A DNA stretch of 64,000 nt from Cryptomeria japonica (lineage: Eukaryota > Streptophyta > Pinopsida > Cupressales > Cupressaceae), in assembly GCF_030272615.1 (NCBI RefSeq), contig NC_081406.1:243463218-243527217 (forward strand), given 5' to 3'. A model generated the notes under the pieces. It did no database searches. It was not told the origin of the DNA and saw only the letters and a list, made by a program, of their open reading frames with translations. Position 1 is the first letter of the stretch, and each line of letters opens with the position of its first letter. Both the position numbers and the translations under genes were made by a program. Positions 35,550 to 46,905 of the stretch are shown here, one piece after another.

Positions 35550-36937
35550 TGTATGCAGGAAAAGAGGGTCGATAGAACTCAATATGTGGAAAATGGAGTC
35601 TAAGGTGCCTTGCTCACACACCCACATGACTTCTTGGTGCAAGCTACGGAGTCATGAAGTATGACTCAGCTTCCCAAGGTTGGTTCCATGGTTCTCTATC
35701 TCACAAGGTCCCTCAAACCAATTTCTTTGCTCTCATATCACTGAGCAAAGTGGTTTAGGGATGACAAATGCAAGAACGAGGGATGCTTTTGTTGATTTTA
35801 AGATGAGATGCATCCTAAGTTATACATGATCCTATAAATGCAATAAACTAGTTATAAGATGACAAGATTAGTAACAAGACTATCTTAGCATGTTATATTA
35901 GTCTATGATTAAGCTAAATGATAAGGAAAATACTCTAAACATGCCTATTTAGATTAATTCCTATTGAAAAGAGAGGCTAAATGATGAGTACAAATGATAT
36001 ATTAAAGCTTGGATGGATTTTAGTATAAGTGTGATGCTAAAGACTTGGATCTCTGAAAAGGGAGGAATGAGAGCTCTATTTATAGCAAAAATAGGGCAAT
36101 GGATGGTCAAGATTGAAAGAGTTTGAAATTTGGGAATCCATGTTTGCAATTTGCACCAATGAAATGGTGACAAATGTCAACATAAGACTGGGTTGAGAAG
36201 AGAGGTAGGAAGCATTAAATGCTTGAGAAGACCTCATGGTTATCTTAGAGGGTAAGGGTTATGGTTAAGTTAGGATTACCCATTGGATAAAGGTTTTACC
36301 CAAAGGATAAACTCTTGTGCAAAAGATTAAGGATAACCATGGTCAAAGCAATAAATGCTTGATGAAACCCTTGGGTTACATGGAGGTTGAGTTTAGGGAA
36401 ATTCTTTAATCATGCTAGAGGGTTGAGTTAACCATTAATGGTTTGGGAGACTTTCAAAGTTAAGTGGTTGAAGCCTTTAAGGGTTTTCAAAGACTTTGAG
36501 GGTTTGAGAAGTGACTTCACTTTGTTTAGGGATGTGACAAAGTTTAGGAAATGGGTTAGGTTAATTTAGAAGTGATTAGAAGAGTCTAGAAGGGGTTAGG
36601 AATAGGGTTTAGGAAGCAAGTGGGAGATGTAGGATTTTGCAAGTGGATGAAGGGATAATAGGATTCAATTGAATAAAATGAATTTAATTCAATTTGGTCG
36701 TAAGTTGGGAAATTGAATAAATTAGATTTATTCAATTTGGGGTGGACTATTAATTAAATGTAAATTTAATTAAAAGTAGCTAGAAAGGGGTTTAATTAAA
36801 TATATTGATTTATTCAATTAAATGTTGCGAAAGGGGTCTTATGAATTTAACTAAATAAATTGAATAAATTAATTAATTAAATAGAGGAATGCAAGTAATT
36901 TAATTAAATTAGATTTAACTAAATAGATGAATGAACA
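35550..36937 (-). repeat. 5' LTR of gypsy 3
   Basis: On the minus strand it starts near TGTTCATTCATC (36937) and ends GCATACA (35550). The outer part (36640-36930) carries AT-rich palindromic modules (TTGAATAAATTAGATTTATTCAA type) like those at the start of the LTR of the 16-kb element. The outer boundary is uncertain by a few tens of bases because the other LTR is lost. Confidence 0.68.
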
Positions 36938-37700
36938 TAAAATATTCATTTGGGAATATGGTCATTTTTATACGTCTACACAACCCATCAGATTTTGTTT
37001 TGTTTATGCTCCTAATTGTACAAAAGAAAGAATTTCTTTATGATATTGGATGGCCAATAACCTTCCTAATGTTGATTGAGTTATTGGAGGAGACTTTAAT
37101 ATGGTTGAACTTCCAAATGATTGTAGTTGGCCAATCTCTACTAGGTTGTGTAATGAAGAATTTGATAATTTATGGTTAAATTGTCATAATACCATTGGAG
37201 TCATAGACCATATACACAATTTCATTCTTATACAAGACAATAATTAGTTCACCTGGTCTAATTGCAGATTTGGGGATGACGGGAAATTGAGCAGATTAGA
37301 TAGATTCTACATTTCCCCTAATTTGTTTATAGTTCAGAATCCACATGGCCTTTGTGTTAAAGTTGATTACTCGACTACTCTTTTAGATCACTTTCCTATT
37401 ATTTGTATTGTTTCAGGAAAGGTAAGGTCTAACAAAGATTCAAGTCTTCCATACAAACTAAATACTTCTCACTTGAGGAATCCTTCTTGTGTAGTTGTAT
37501 TGGCGAGTCTTTGGAACTCTATCCCCAAGCCAAAAGAGGGAGACTCCTATAGGGAATGGTGGCACTCTATCTCACAATGCGTTGAATTCCTTGATTCCTT
37601 TGGAAGAAAAATCAAAGGATAGCATAGACATCAAGAAAAATCCCTCAAAGGAAAGCTTGAAAATTATAGAAATTTTTTGAATGCAAAGATAGTTGACATT
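36938..37700 (+). pseudogene. LINE ORF2 endonuclease region
   Basis: Plus-strand frames read RFCFVYAPNCTKER and, downstream, WVIGGDFNMVELPNDC, followed by FTWSNCRFGDDGKLSRLDRF and LLDHFPIICIV. These are the APE-type endonuclease motifs (YAPN, GGDFN, SRLDRF, SDH-like LDH) in order. The N-terminal third of the domain is missing, and frames change at about 37090 and 37247 (TAG). The endonuclease nicks the target for target-primed reverse transcription. Confidence 0.85.
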
Positions 37701-39400
37701 AATTTACAAACTTCTATAGCTTCTTTAGAGGCCTAAATTTAAAAATTGGGCAGCTATAAGGGACAAGGTGTTAAAATCAAAGCTAGGATCCATTGGGCTA
37801 AGGAAGGCAACAAAGGTTCCAAATATTTTTTAAATTTTCTCAACTATAAACATAAAAAAAATAGTATATTGGGGCAATGAAAGATAAAAAAGGGAACCTG
37901 CATATGAATTCTGAAGAGATAACAACTTTGTTTCAAATTTTTTATGAGAATTTTTTTAAAGAAGACTCACATTGGCAATATATCCAATTTGTTTTGGAGG
38001 CTATAATTAAAGATTATATTCCAAAGAAACTGGATGTTGATTATAGTTAGTTCCTTGATCATACTCTATCCATTGATGAGTTAGAGTATGTTGTTTTCTC
38101 TATGGCTGCTAAAAAAAGTCTTCGTATAGATGGGCTTTCGATGGAGTTTTATCAAATTATATGGCAATATATCAAAGACGACTTTTATATGGTTTATTTG
38201 GAGGCTTTGGAGTTGGGCACTTTAGGCCTAGGTATTAATAGGGGACTTATCAAACTTATCCTTAAAGGAAAAAAATGAAGATACAATTGTAGGTTGGCGT
38301 CCAATTACTTTACTTAATACTTCTTACAAAATTATTGCTAAAGAAATTGCTACAAAGATCAAGCCTGTGGCTCATAGTATTGTAAAACCTTAACAAACAG
38401 GTTTCCTTGGAGGGATGTATATTCTTGATAATCTTATCCTTGCATTGGAAATGATGGAATGGGCTCAACAATCAAGCCAAAATGCTATCATAGTTAAGTT
38501 GGATTTTGATAAAGCCTACAATCAAATGTGCTAGCGTTTCATTCTCAAAATGTTGCAATGGTTGGGGTTTGGCCCCAAATTATGTAAACATGTTGCAATG
38601 TTGTTCAAAGAAGCCAATGCCCAACTAATAGTTAATAAGGAAATGTATGATCCCTTCCCTTTAGAATGCTCTATTAGAAAAGGTTGTACATTATCTCCTT
38701 TCCTTTATGTCATTGTTGTCGATTCTCTTGGATACTTGTTATAGAAGTTCAATGAAATGAATCTAATCAAGGGGATATCTATTCCTAATAATGTGGTTGT
38801 CATTAACTCTCATTTTGTTGATGATAGCATGTTTTTCCTTCAAAATTTTGAAGAAGAGATTTCTAATGTGATGGAAGTCCTTAACCTTTATAGCTCTATT
38901 TTTGGGTCTAAGCTAGCTCATCATAAAATTAAATTTCTCATGACACAAATAGATAATACGCCTCCTTGGATTCCTTCAAAATGGAAGCAAGTTATGAATG
39001 ATCAAATCTCATGTTACCTGGGCATTCCCTTTGGGGTGGGTGTGTCTCTTTTTGAGATGAGGAGGTTGTTTCTTAATAAAATGAGAGTTAAGCTACTTAC
39101 TTGGGAAAACAAGTTTCTTTCTATGGTAGGAAAGATTCAAGTCGTGAACTGTATATTCTTAGCCTCACGTGTATATTATTCTTCATGTTGGATGCCTTCT
39201 AAAAAAATTTATGATGACCTTGTCAAACTCATCCATCACTTTCTATGGTATAATTGGAGTGGTAAGGATGGTTTCTAATGCACTTCATGGTTGCATTATA
39301 TTCAAACCAAGCCTAAAGGTGGGTTGGGCATTTTGGATCCTAAAACCCAAGGAGTTTGTTTAGTAGAAACATGGATAATTCGTGCTATTAATAGAGATGA
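37700..39400 (+). pseudogene. LINE ORF2 reverse transcriptase region
   Basis: Readable segments in order: IHWAKEGNKGSKYF (37790), GWRPITLLNTSYKIIAKEIA (38293), QTGFLGGMYILDN (38396), VKLDFDKAYNQM (38495), PLECSIRKGCTLSPFLYVIV (38662-38730), then FVDDSMFF (38815), the non-LTR FADDT/YADD box with both Asp retained, and later GKIQVVNCIFLASRVYY. Stops include TAA at 38391, TAG at 38532 and TAG at 38742. The longest open piece is 38757-39278. The copy is inactive. Confidence 0.88.
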
Positions 39401-40420
39401 ACCATGAAAAATCTTGGTTTGTTTTTGTATTAGTCAAGCCTCACTTCATAGTAAATGGAAAGTTGTGACATGGGAAGACAAACTCTTATTAGCTCCTTCT
39501 TCAATATAAGAGCTTCTACTTCTTTACAGTCTATTTGGAAGGCATGGCAAGAAGTTGTAAGTTTTTGAATTGGAAAAACTTCTCACTTAAGCATGGTTTT
39601 AGTTTTGACTCTAGATGTATTTGGTGGAACAGGTTGATCCAATACCATGGCCAACCTCTTGTTGTTGCCTTTCCAATGTAAGCCTCATTCTTATTTAAGA
39701 AGGGAGTTCGTCAATTCTAGGATTTGTGGAATTTCTCTTATACAGAGTGGGATAATTGGTTAAATATTAAAAGTAATTTTGGTTTAAATAATAGGTTCAA
39801 AGGATTTATTATCTTTGTGAAATCCTTGGTTTCTCCTAAGTTGGTTATGAAGATATGCACACCTTTAAGATTTAATTTTTCCAAATAAATATATCTAAAT
39901 CTCCTACTTGTCCTTTTAAATACCAAACTAAATAAAAAATAGAATTGTAAATTTCCAGAGAGAACTTGGAGAAAATTAAGTGCTCAGATTTGACAACCTA
40001 GAGCTGAGGCCAATGCTCAAATCCTGGCCTAGAAAATTCCACATTTCAAGCTCCTTGTTGGTGACAAACTGATATATTTGAAGTTACAGCCCAATAAATG
40101 CCCCTTTTTCCATCAAAGTGAAAGTTTAAAACATATATTTTGGGACTTCACATGGGCCAAAAGAAAGTGGTATGCTATCTTTAGATATATTCCCACCATT
40201 TTTTATCATGATCTTCGTTGGAAAGAGGCTATTTTGGGTTTTAATCTCCAGAAGAACATTGTTGTTGATTCTATGAGGCATATTATTTTAATTAATATTT
40301 GAAAAAGTAGATGTATTGCCATATTTTAGAATCATGATATTTATCAAGAAGGTACTGAAATATTAAATTTTTACTCTAACATCATATTCTAGAGTGTTTT
40401 TTGTGTGTTCCCAATTGTAG
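39400..40420 (+). pseudogene. LINE ORF2 C-terminal region with zf-RVT-like motif
   Basis: A frame at 40078-40302 includes CPFFHQSESLKHIFWDFTWAKRKW, the Cys-His-containing segment found C-terminal to RT in plant LINE ORF2 (zf-RVT). The first Cys pair is reduced to one Cys. The stretch 39400-40060 is heavily broken. A further frame at 40547-40810 is probably 3' non-coding. Confidence 0.65.
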
Positions 40421-40930
40421 GGAGGAACCGAGGAGGAAAGTAAGACCATCAATCACTTAAAATTGGATCAAGTTTCAGTTGCTTCATCTTCGTTGACATG
40501 ATATGGTATTTGCAAAATAACTTCAATAGATGTTAAAATTCAAGATATGATGTCTTTTTTTGATATTGGGAAAGAACTTAAAGAAGGATCTTTAGCCCAA
40601 CAAACCAAAGGCCAAGTGGGTTTTCTGCTCAAGTTTAAGAAGACTTGTCTTTTTGGCACAACATCCATGGTCTCCTTTTCAGGTTCATGTCATTACCAAT
40701 GCAACTTAGGTTGTGAGCTGCTTGATTTGCTACTGTCTTGTGGCTCTATTCTTCATTGTATGCCCTTTGTATTGCCTCTGCTACAAGTTGTTATGTTGTT
40801 ATTGTCTTAGCCTTTAGACTATGGTTGTGATTTCTATTGTTTTGTGTCTAAATTTGCACAACAAATAGTCTATTGACTATCTTAATTTTGTAATCTTTAC
40901 ATTTTTTTTCCAATATATATATATATTTCT

Positions 40931-41700
40931 AATTCCTTTTGGGGAAAGGTGTATTATGGTGAAGTTTGGCTACAATTTTTATTTTATGATTTTATCTATA
41001 TAAAATTTTAATTAATTTTTAATGGCCATTATTGCTAGTTTTGGAAATTCTTTGTGTATGAACAACATAATTTGATCTCAATCAATCATAATTTTATTTT
41101 CATTGTGTAGAGAATGGTGTCTAGATTGATCACATAATTTTATTTTTTAAGTATAAAAATTAAAAATTATTAAAAAAATACTAATACATGTCATTTCAAG
41201 TTTATTCACCACTTTACTTAATAATAATTCGTAAACAAAAAGAAAAATATGTCAAATCATAAAAAAAATTAATAAATTTAAAAATAGACATCATCATCTA
41301 TAATAGGTTTTAATTTTGTTAATTTTTTTTATTGTTAGCCATTTTACTAAATTCGTTTTTAAATCTTGTTGATAACATGGCCTTGTACTTGTAGGTTCAA
41401 GGCTAAAGGCCAATGTCTTTTCCTAGCATAAAACCAAACCAAATATGTAGAAGCAGATTTTAATTTTGTAAGAATACACATCCACTCTAACACTAATACT
41501 TGTTCTAAAATAGAGTGCATATGCATTTTAAAAATAAATAGATATTTATTTTTAATATATCCATTATTTCTCATTTTTAGTAAAACGTACTATCACTACA
41601 TCTTTAGTTTTTATTTTATTTTATATACACAACTCAACAATGACAATTTTTGTATTTTTTTTTGTACATATGTCTCTTATAATATCTAAGCCATCCATAT
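40931..41700. other. No gene seen; very AT-rich
   Basis: Long A/T runs and stops in every frame. The frame 41359-41574 has no recognisable feature. Confidence 0.55.
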
Positions 41701-41859
41701 TATATTCAATTTTAAAAAGGATTCAATCATAGGAAGAATTGTTAAGTCGAATCAAGTACAAGAGCTATTTTCAACAAGAATCAAGCAAGAAAATTTTAAT
41801 TTAAAGATATCATATATACTTGCACTTTAAAATATATTCAACAAAGGACGTACATCTAC

Positions 41860-42019
41860 TTATACTTCAAATTCTAAAATAACAATATCTACCTACATTT
41901 CTCCCTTGAATGATTGATTTATTTACTATAATTTTAAAAGGTTCATGATCTATGTAAAAGGTAAATGGTGTAGATAGTAAATAGTAGTAGAAGTTGTGTA
42001 AAGCATACACCATGGCTAC
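41860..42019 (-). pseudogene. Old gypsy RNase H fragment, left of the 16-kb insertion
   Basis: The minus strand from 42017 reads AMVYALHNFYYYLLSTPFTF then YIDHEPFKII, a typical Ty3/gypsy RNase H segment. It continues more weakly with EFEV*VDVRP near 41870. It is the continuation of 58192-58660: the two pieces were one gene before the 16-kb element inserted with a GCTAC duplication. Sequence beyond 41860 is too decayed to follow. Confidence 0.75.
42015..42019. other. Left target-site duplication of the 16-kb element (GCTAC)
   Basis: Exact match to GCTAC at 58192-58196, directly outside the two LTRs. Confidence 0.92.
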
Positions 42020-42044
42020 TGTAGACACCCAAAATTGTCCAGTT

Positions 42045-42279
42045 TAATTAAATAAATATTTTATTTATTTAATTATCTAAGCTTAATTCTTCTATTAATT
42101 AAATAAATTTTTATTTATTTAATTAATTCATTTATCCTCTTCTAGCCTTATTTCTCATTTAAATAAATGCATTTATTTATTTGAATTATCCTTTTCCTAA
42201 ATTAAATAAATATTTTTATTTATTTAATTATCCTACTTCTTCTATTAATTAAATAAATCTTTATTTATTTAATTAATTC
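42045..42279. repeat. Five AT-palindrome modules in the U3 part of the LTR
   Basis: Palindromes of the form TTAATTAAATAAAT-n-TTTATTTATTTAATTAA at 42045-42075, 42094-42128, 42156-42188, 42199-42230 and 42244-42279, spaced about 45-60 bp, separated by different CT-rich spacers (two of which repeat TTCTTCTA). The same set is in the 3' LTR from 57431. Possible protein-binding or nucleosome-excluding elements of the promoter. Confidence 0.85.
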
Positions 42280-42440
42280 ATTAGCTTTTTCTACACATGA
42301 CACATGTCATTCATCTCTTAATTCATACACTACCTACCTCTTTCATTATTTTACTATTTCTTCTACCTACCCTCTAATCCTAGCCGACCTCTCTTTTTTA
42401 CACCTCTCAATCTTAACCCTCCATTTCATATTGTGTCTTC

Positions 42441-42448
42441 TATTTAAG
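42441..42448 (+). promoter_or_regulatory. TATA-like box of the gypsy 4 LTR
   Basis: TATTTAAG within CTTCTATTTAAGAAGATG, the only good TATA candidate in the central LTR; start expected about 30 bp downstream, near AAACCCTAA. The copy in the 3' LTR is at 57827-57834. Confidence 0.55.
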
Positions 42449-42805
42449 AAGATGCTTTCTTCATTGTCAAACCCTAATCACTCATGCTAATGATCTTTCA
42501 TGCAACTTGGCTACACTACGATCCTACTTGCAACCACATTCCGTTCTTTGTTGAGCTCTTGTGCATATAAAAATCTGAGAGCAAATATATCAAGCAAGAT
42601 CAATGGAGATAGGAAGAATGGAGATCAAAACCCTATTGGACATGTGATTGGTATAATCTTTGTGATTTTGTTTTATTTTGCATTGTCTTAGGTAATCTTC
42701 ATATGTTATGGTGGATCTTTGTTGATTGTTGGGCTAGGGTTTTGTGGTTGGATTCATTTAGCCTTTCAATATTGTTCTTATTGTTATCCATTTTCACCAT
42801 AAACA

Positions 42806-42826
42806 TTTTGGCACGCCTGGTGGGAC
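42806..42826 (+). other. Primer-binding site of gypsy 4
   Basis: TTTTGGCACGCCTGGTGGGA directly follows the LTR end. Position and the TGGC start fit a tRNA primer site; the tRNA is not assigned. Confidence 0.7.
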
Positions 42827-42916
42827 TCTTGTCCCTTTGCATTTAACATTTTTGTTGCAGATTTTGCATTTTTGAAGTTGCAGATCGGACTTTTTTCGAC
42901 GACATTTTAGGTATTT

Positions 42917-43152
42917 CCGCGTCTGGGAGCGTTCGGATCGCGTCTCTGAGTTTCAAAAGCATCTGCGGGATTGGGAATCGCGCCTGTGTTTTTGCCAAAT
43001 TTTATTTTGTAGGTTTCTAAAAGGGGCGTCTGTGTTTCCAAAACGCGTCTGTGTCCTGGAAGGGCGTCTGTGTGTTCTGAGCGCGTCTGTGCATCACAGA
43101 ACCGCCTCTGTGTCATACAGACGCGTCTGTGTCTGGTATAACAGCATCTGTG
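42917..43152 (+). repeat. Leader array A: GCGTCTGTG motif, about ten copies
   Basis: Copies of GCGTCTG(TG) or close variants (CGCGTCTCTG, CGCGCCTGTG, CCGCCTCTGTG, GCATCTGTG) occur about every 20-25 bp, with unrelated sequence between them. Only the core is conserved, so this is not a simple tandem duplication. Confidence 0.88.
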
Positions 43153-44370
43153 TTTTACTGTTTTGAAATTTTCAATTTTTCTTTGATTCAAGTTTTCGGA
43201 TTTCGTACTTAGGGTTTCAGATCTGGTTTATTTTCGGACTAACCCTTTCAGATCTAGCTAACTAAGTTTGTGCAGCTTGTCTTGGAAGCAAAAACATTTT
43301 TGTTGAAGGCCCCTTTTTCACAAAGTCTTTTTGGGTTTTTCTAAAATTTACCTAACTTGTGTGCTTGCAGGAAGGGGTGATCATTTGAAACAACCCAAAC
43401 TACTAACAAATTTTGTTGCAGGTCCTTGGATAGGGTTTTTGAAATTTTGTTGTGTGCCTTGTTTTCATAGATTAGCAAACACTTCCATTGGTGCACTAAA
43501 ATTGAATCATTGTCTTTTGTGTCTTGAGCAATAGGCTCTTTTTGTTTAATCTTTAGAGGGCCTATCTTCCCGTGTGGTCATTAGGACTACTAGTGAGAAG
43601 AGAACGACCCAAGTGGTAGCAAAAGAAAAGCCATCTTCTTCCAAGCCACTATAAACAAATGTATTCATGGTGAAAACTATGAATAACGTGTGCTGATTAA
43701 TTCATACCGACACTATGTCTCCCCATAAACCCGTTTGATTAAATTTATTTGATTATTTGTAGGGCGTAACCCCTACCGGCTGGGAGCTTTCTGTATTTAT
43801 AGAGCTGAAAGTGCCGCATGTATGGCCACACGAGCGGATGCCCTTACTAGCACCTTTTTGTTTTAGAAGCCCAAATCCTTCTAGTTGTTGAGGCAGGAGA
43901 TCGGACCTCTGGTAGCGGCCCACACACATATGGTTCTTAGTAGAGATACAAAGTTTGCCATGGGGAGTTTTCATGGGGACTGATGCTTGGCTGACCCGAG
44001 AAGTGAGTGCCGAGGGTGGAGCCAGTGAGGTCAAGCATCTAAGTATCCGCTCTGAATAGCATAGCCTCGGGGGTAAAACCCTATGTGGGATCAACAACTA
44101 TTGTCTTGGCCAACCATAAGAATTGTGCTTGTCTTATGTTAAACACTCAAACATTCAAGACCAAACAACAAAACATTGTGTCTTTTGTGTCTTCAAGTGT
44201 ATGCAAAACATTTTACATCAAACAACACACTTTTGGAGTCTAAACATTTGCAAACATTGAGTCCTCATTAACATTGTGTCCTCTTGTCACGAAAAACAGT
44301 CAAACAGTCGGATTTGGTCACAACAAAACAACTTCACAGATTGGAAAAATTGCACGAAGTTTACAGAAAT
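43153..44370 (+). other. Leader spacer between arrays
   Basis: 1.2 kb without a credible gene. It includes a GC-richer block at 43760-44100 and several TTGCAGG words (for example 43364-43371 and 43418-43424) that could serve as splice acceptors in the leader. The minus-strand frame 43753-44097 lies in this block and shows no domain. Confidence 0.6.
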
Positions 44371-44522
44371 GCGTCTGTGTCTGTTTTAACCGCGTCCAGG
44401 TAATCTAAGCGCGTCTGTGAAGGGCAGAATAGCGTCTGTGTTTTTATTAGCGTCTGTGTCTAACAGATAAGCGTCTGTGTCTGGGAATCGCGTCTGTGAA
44501 GTATACAGAAGCGTCTGTGTCC
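44371..44522 (+). repeat. Leader array B: GCGTCTGTG motif, eight copies
   Basis: GCGTCTGTGTC, GCGTCTGTGA and GCGTCCAGG copies at 15-25 bp spacing, again with unrelated spacers. Together with array A it brackets the 1.2-kb leader spacer. Confidence 0.88.
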
Positions 44523-45012
44523 AGAATTGAAAACTTTTACAGTCCAGCAAACAAAGGAAATCAGTTTCGGAATACTTGAGCTTCCTAGGTTGTCTCTTCA
44601 GGTTTCATCTAGCATTCAACCTGTCCTTGGGTCTCATACAGTCCATCATTGCTTTACATCTCATTTTACATTCATACTTGTCTAAACTTGGGTCACAAGG
44701 TCACTTGCTTGTCCTCATCATACTTTTTCAACACACTACATACAACTACACTTTGCTAAGTGGTCCCTCATCAAGGTTTCTTACCTTTGGGTCTCATTTG
44801 GTCTTACTTAGAGTCAAGGTCAGCTTACCTCATCAAGAGAAACAATCATCTCTTTGGAAGTCACACCTGCTCTACTAGTTACATACTTGGTCTTACACTT
44901 TGGACATTGCAAGTACACCTTAAGATTCATTTACACTCCATACAACTCTTGGTCTTCCATACTCTTTTCATTTTTCATCTAGTCTCTCACATCTTGGTCA
45001 AACACCTAGTTC
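44523..45012 (+). other. Leader next to gag
   Basis: Non-coding, CT-rich on the plus strand (TTGGTCTTAC, TCACTTGCTTG words). The frames at 44576-44878 and 44760-45020 have no conserved features. Confidence 0.55.
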
Positions 45013-46851
45013 ATGGTTGAAACCCGCCTTCAAAAATCTAGGAGAATAGCTAAAGAAGCTCAAGAATCCGCAAACATGAGTTCTTATGAGTATGACAATG
45101 ATTTATTCTTCAATCCTGAGCACACTACATTACCCAACATGGATGTTTATAGAAACAATCCAAATGTGGAAAACACAGACACTACAAACAACAATGCTAC
45201 ACACAATGACAATGTGGACAACTTTTCAATACAATCAGCAGACATAGAAGAATCCATAATGAATCCTCATTTCAATAGATTGGTTGAAGAGATAACGAGG
45301 AGAGATTGCCAATACTTCTTACACATGATGGCACAAAGTGGAGCTAAAATACCTCATGACTTTGACATGTCTCAACTTATGGAAAGCTGACCCTCGCAAC
45401 AAACTCAATCCAACATGGATCAAAGGAGACCAAATAGTGGAGGAAATAGAGGACCGAATATGATGCCTGAGTCACCATCAGTTTTGCTTCAAAAACCAGA
45501 AATCCCACATACACAAGCTCAAACATATGATACTTACCTTCGAAGACCATTATGGAAGCCTTATGCAGACAGATATGCTCAATCACATGCTCAAGCTATG
45601 GATCAATCAAAACAAGTGGATACTCACAGGCATGGTCAAAATTTGGACATAAGGAAACCTCATGTCAAATTTGGGGGCAACACAATGGAAAATGAAATGC
45701 CTATAGAATATGTTATATATGCACAAAATAGATATGGGGGTCCTCAACATGAAGTTATGCCAAGTGCTCCCTATATGCCGCATCAATATAGACCTCCATA
45801 TGGACATGTCTACGATCAATATCATCCATACATGCAACAAGCTCCTCCTCAAATGGGTGTTTCAAACACGGGATATGCTACAAGAAATCGATCTCCTCCC
45901 AAAAACAATTTGGAGCAACAAATTAGAGATTTACAAAAGAAAATGGAGGACATGAGTACGACAAAACCAACATACACTATGAGAGACATATGTCCTTATC
46001 CCTTTGATAAGAGCATTCCAATGCCTCCATTTCCTGCACACTTTGTGACGCCAAAATTTGACAAGTATAGAGGAAAAGGAGACCCCAAGGCACACATAAG
46101 ACAATTCTTCACAGCTTGCATTGAGGTAGCGGCAGAAGAAACATACTTGATGAGGTTGTTCCCACAGAGCTTAGGCGATCAAGCTATGGAATGGTTTTCT
46201 CAATTACCTCCTGGTATTAAGTCATGGGGTGACTTAGCAGAAGCATTTATTCAGCATTTCTCCTACAATATAGAAACAGATGTCTTAGTTACTACCTTGT
46301 GCAATACTAAACAAAAGGAAGGAGAATCTTTTGCAACATTTTTACAAAGATGGAGAAATCTAGCTAGCAGATGCTCTTGCGAAATCCCACAGAAACAAAT
46401 GGTAGAAATGTTCACTCAAAACGTTAATAAGGACATTGGATATGATCTCAGGAAAGCTTGTTTGTCTACCTTCAAGGATGTTATTGAAAAGGGCTTAGTA
46501 ATAGAAAAGGTCTTAATTGAACAAGGAGTCATTAAGATATTCAAAGACAACAAAGAGGACTTTAAAGGAAAAGACAAGCCAAGATTTTGGAATAAGAACA
46601 AGAACACAGTCAATGATGGTGTTGTTGATGCCAATACAGTAAGACCCAAGTTCATCTTTTCTGGATCAAGTTCTACAAACAATCAAGTGAATACTCAAAC
46701 AACTTCTAGACCACGAAGGAAGTATACCCCATTGGGAGAACCACTTGAATCAGTCTTCAAAAAGCTTGTGGCAAACAAAGTGATCACAGTTCCAGATTTT
46801 CCTCCATATGAACCAAAGGTCAAACCAAATTGGTGGAATGATGATGAGTAT

Positions 46852-46905
46852 TGTGAATTTCATAAGAGCAAGGGTCATAAGACAGGAAATTTCCATCGAC
46901 TGAAG
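46852..46905 (+). other. Gag zinc knuckle with a lost cysteine
   Basis: Encodes YCEFHKSKGHKTGNFHRLKN. The homologous CDFHRNKGYRTNDCMRLKN of gypsy 3 has Cys where this copy has Phe. RNA binding by this finger should be weakened. Confidence 0.7.

Larger units (their letters stand above)
30209..36937 (-). mobile_element. Partial Ty3/gypsy element, Tat-like (gypsy 3), inserted in the LINE
   Basis: Read on the minus strand: 5' LTR (36937-35550), primer site, a long leader with two motif arrays, gag (32445-31039), zinc knuckle and the start of protease, ending abruptly at about 30209 just before the protease active-site Asp. RT, integrase and the 3' LTR are absent. Gag is clearly homologous to the 16-kb element at 42020, and the leader layout is the same, so both belong to one broad lineage. 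The lost half together with missing LINE sequence suggests one deletion across the left junction. Confidence 0.82.
29160..40930 (+). mobile_element. LINE (non-LTR retrotransposon), split by a gypsy insertion
   Basis: ORF1-like sequence at 29530-30208 and an endonuclease-RT ORF2 at 36938-40420 lie on the same strand in the correct order, interrupted by a minus-strand LTR element at 30209-36937. The C-terminal part of ORF1 and the first part of ORF2 are missing at the junction, so a deletion accompanied or followed the insertion. The 3' end is placed near a T-rich/TATATA tail (40900-40930). Both ends are approximate and no target duplication was found. Plant LINEs encode an RNA-binding ORF1 and an ORF2 with APE-type endonuclease and RT. 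Confidence 0.75.
42020..42805 (+). repeat. 5' LTR of gypsy 4
   Basis: Runs TGTAGACACCC...CACCATAAACA with TG...CA ends. The first 260 bp hold five AT palindromes. A TATA-like TATTTAAG lies at 42441-42448, and a telomere-box word AAACCCTAA follows at 42469-42477, near the expected transcription start. Confidence 0.95.

Noticed and set aside
42500-42691. 63-codon frame identical in both gypsy 4 LTRs
   Set aside because: Identity follows from the recent LTR duplication; no coding features.
43753-44097. 114-codon minus-strand frame in the gypsy 4 leader
   Set aside because: Lies in a GC-richer leader block, has no recognisable motif, and gypsy 3 has no counterpart.
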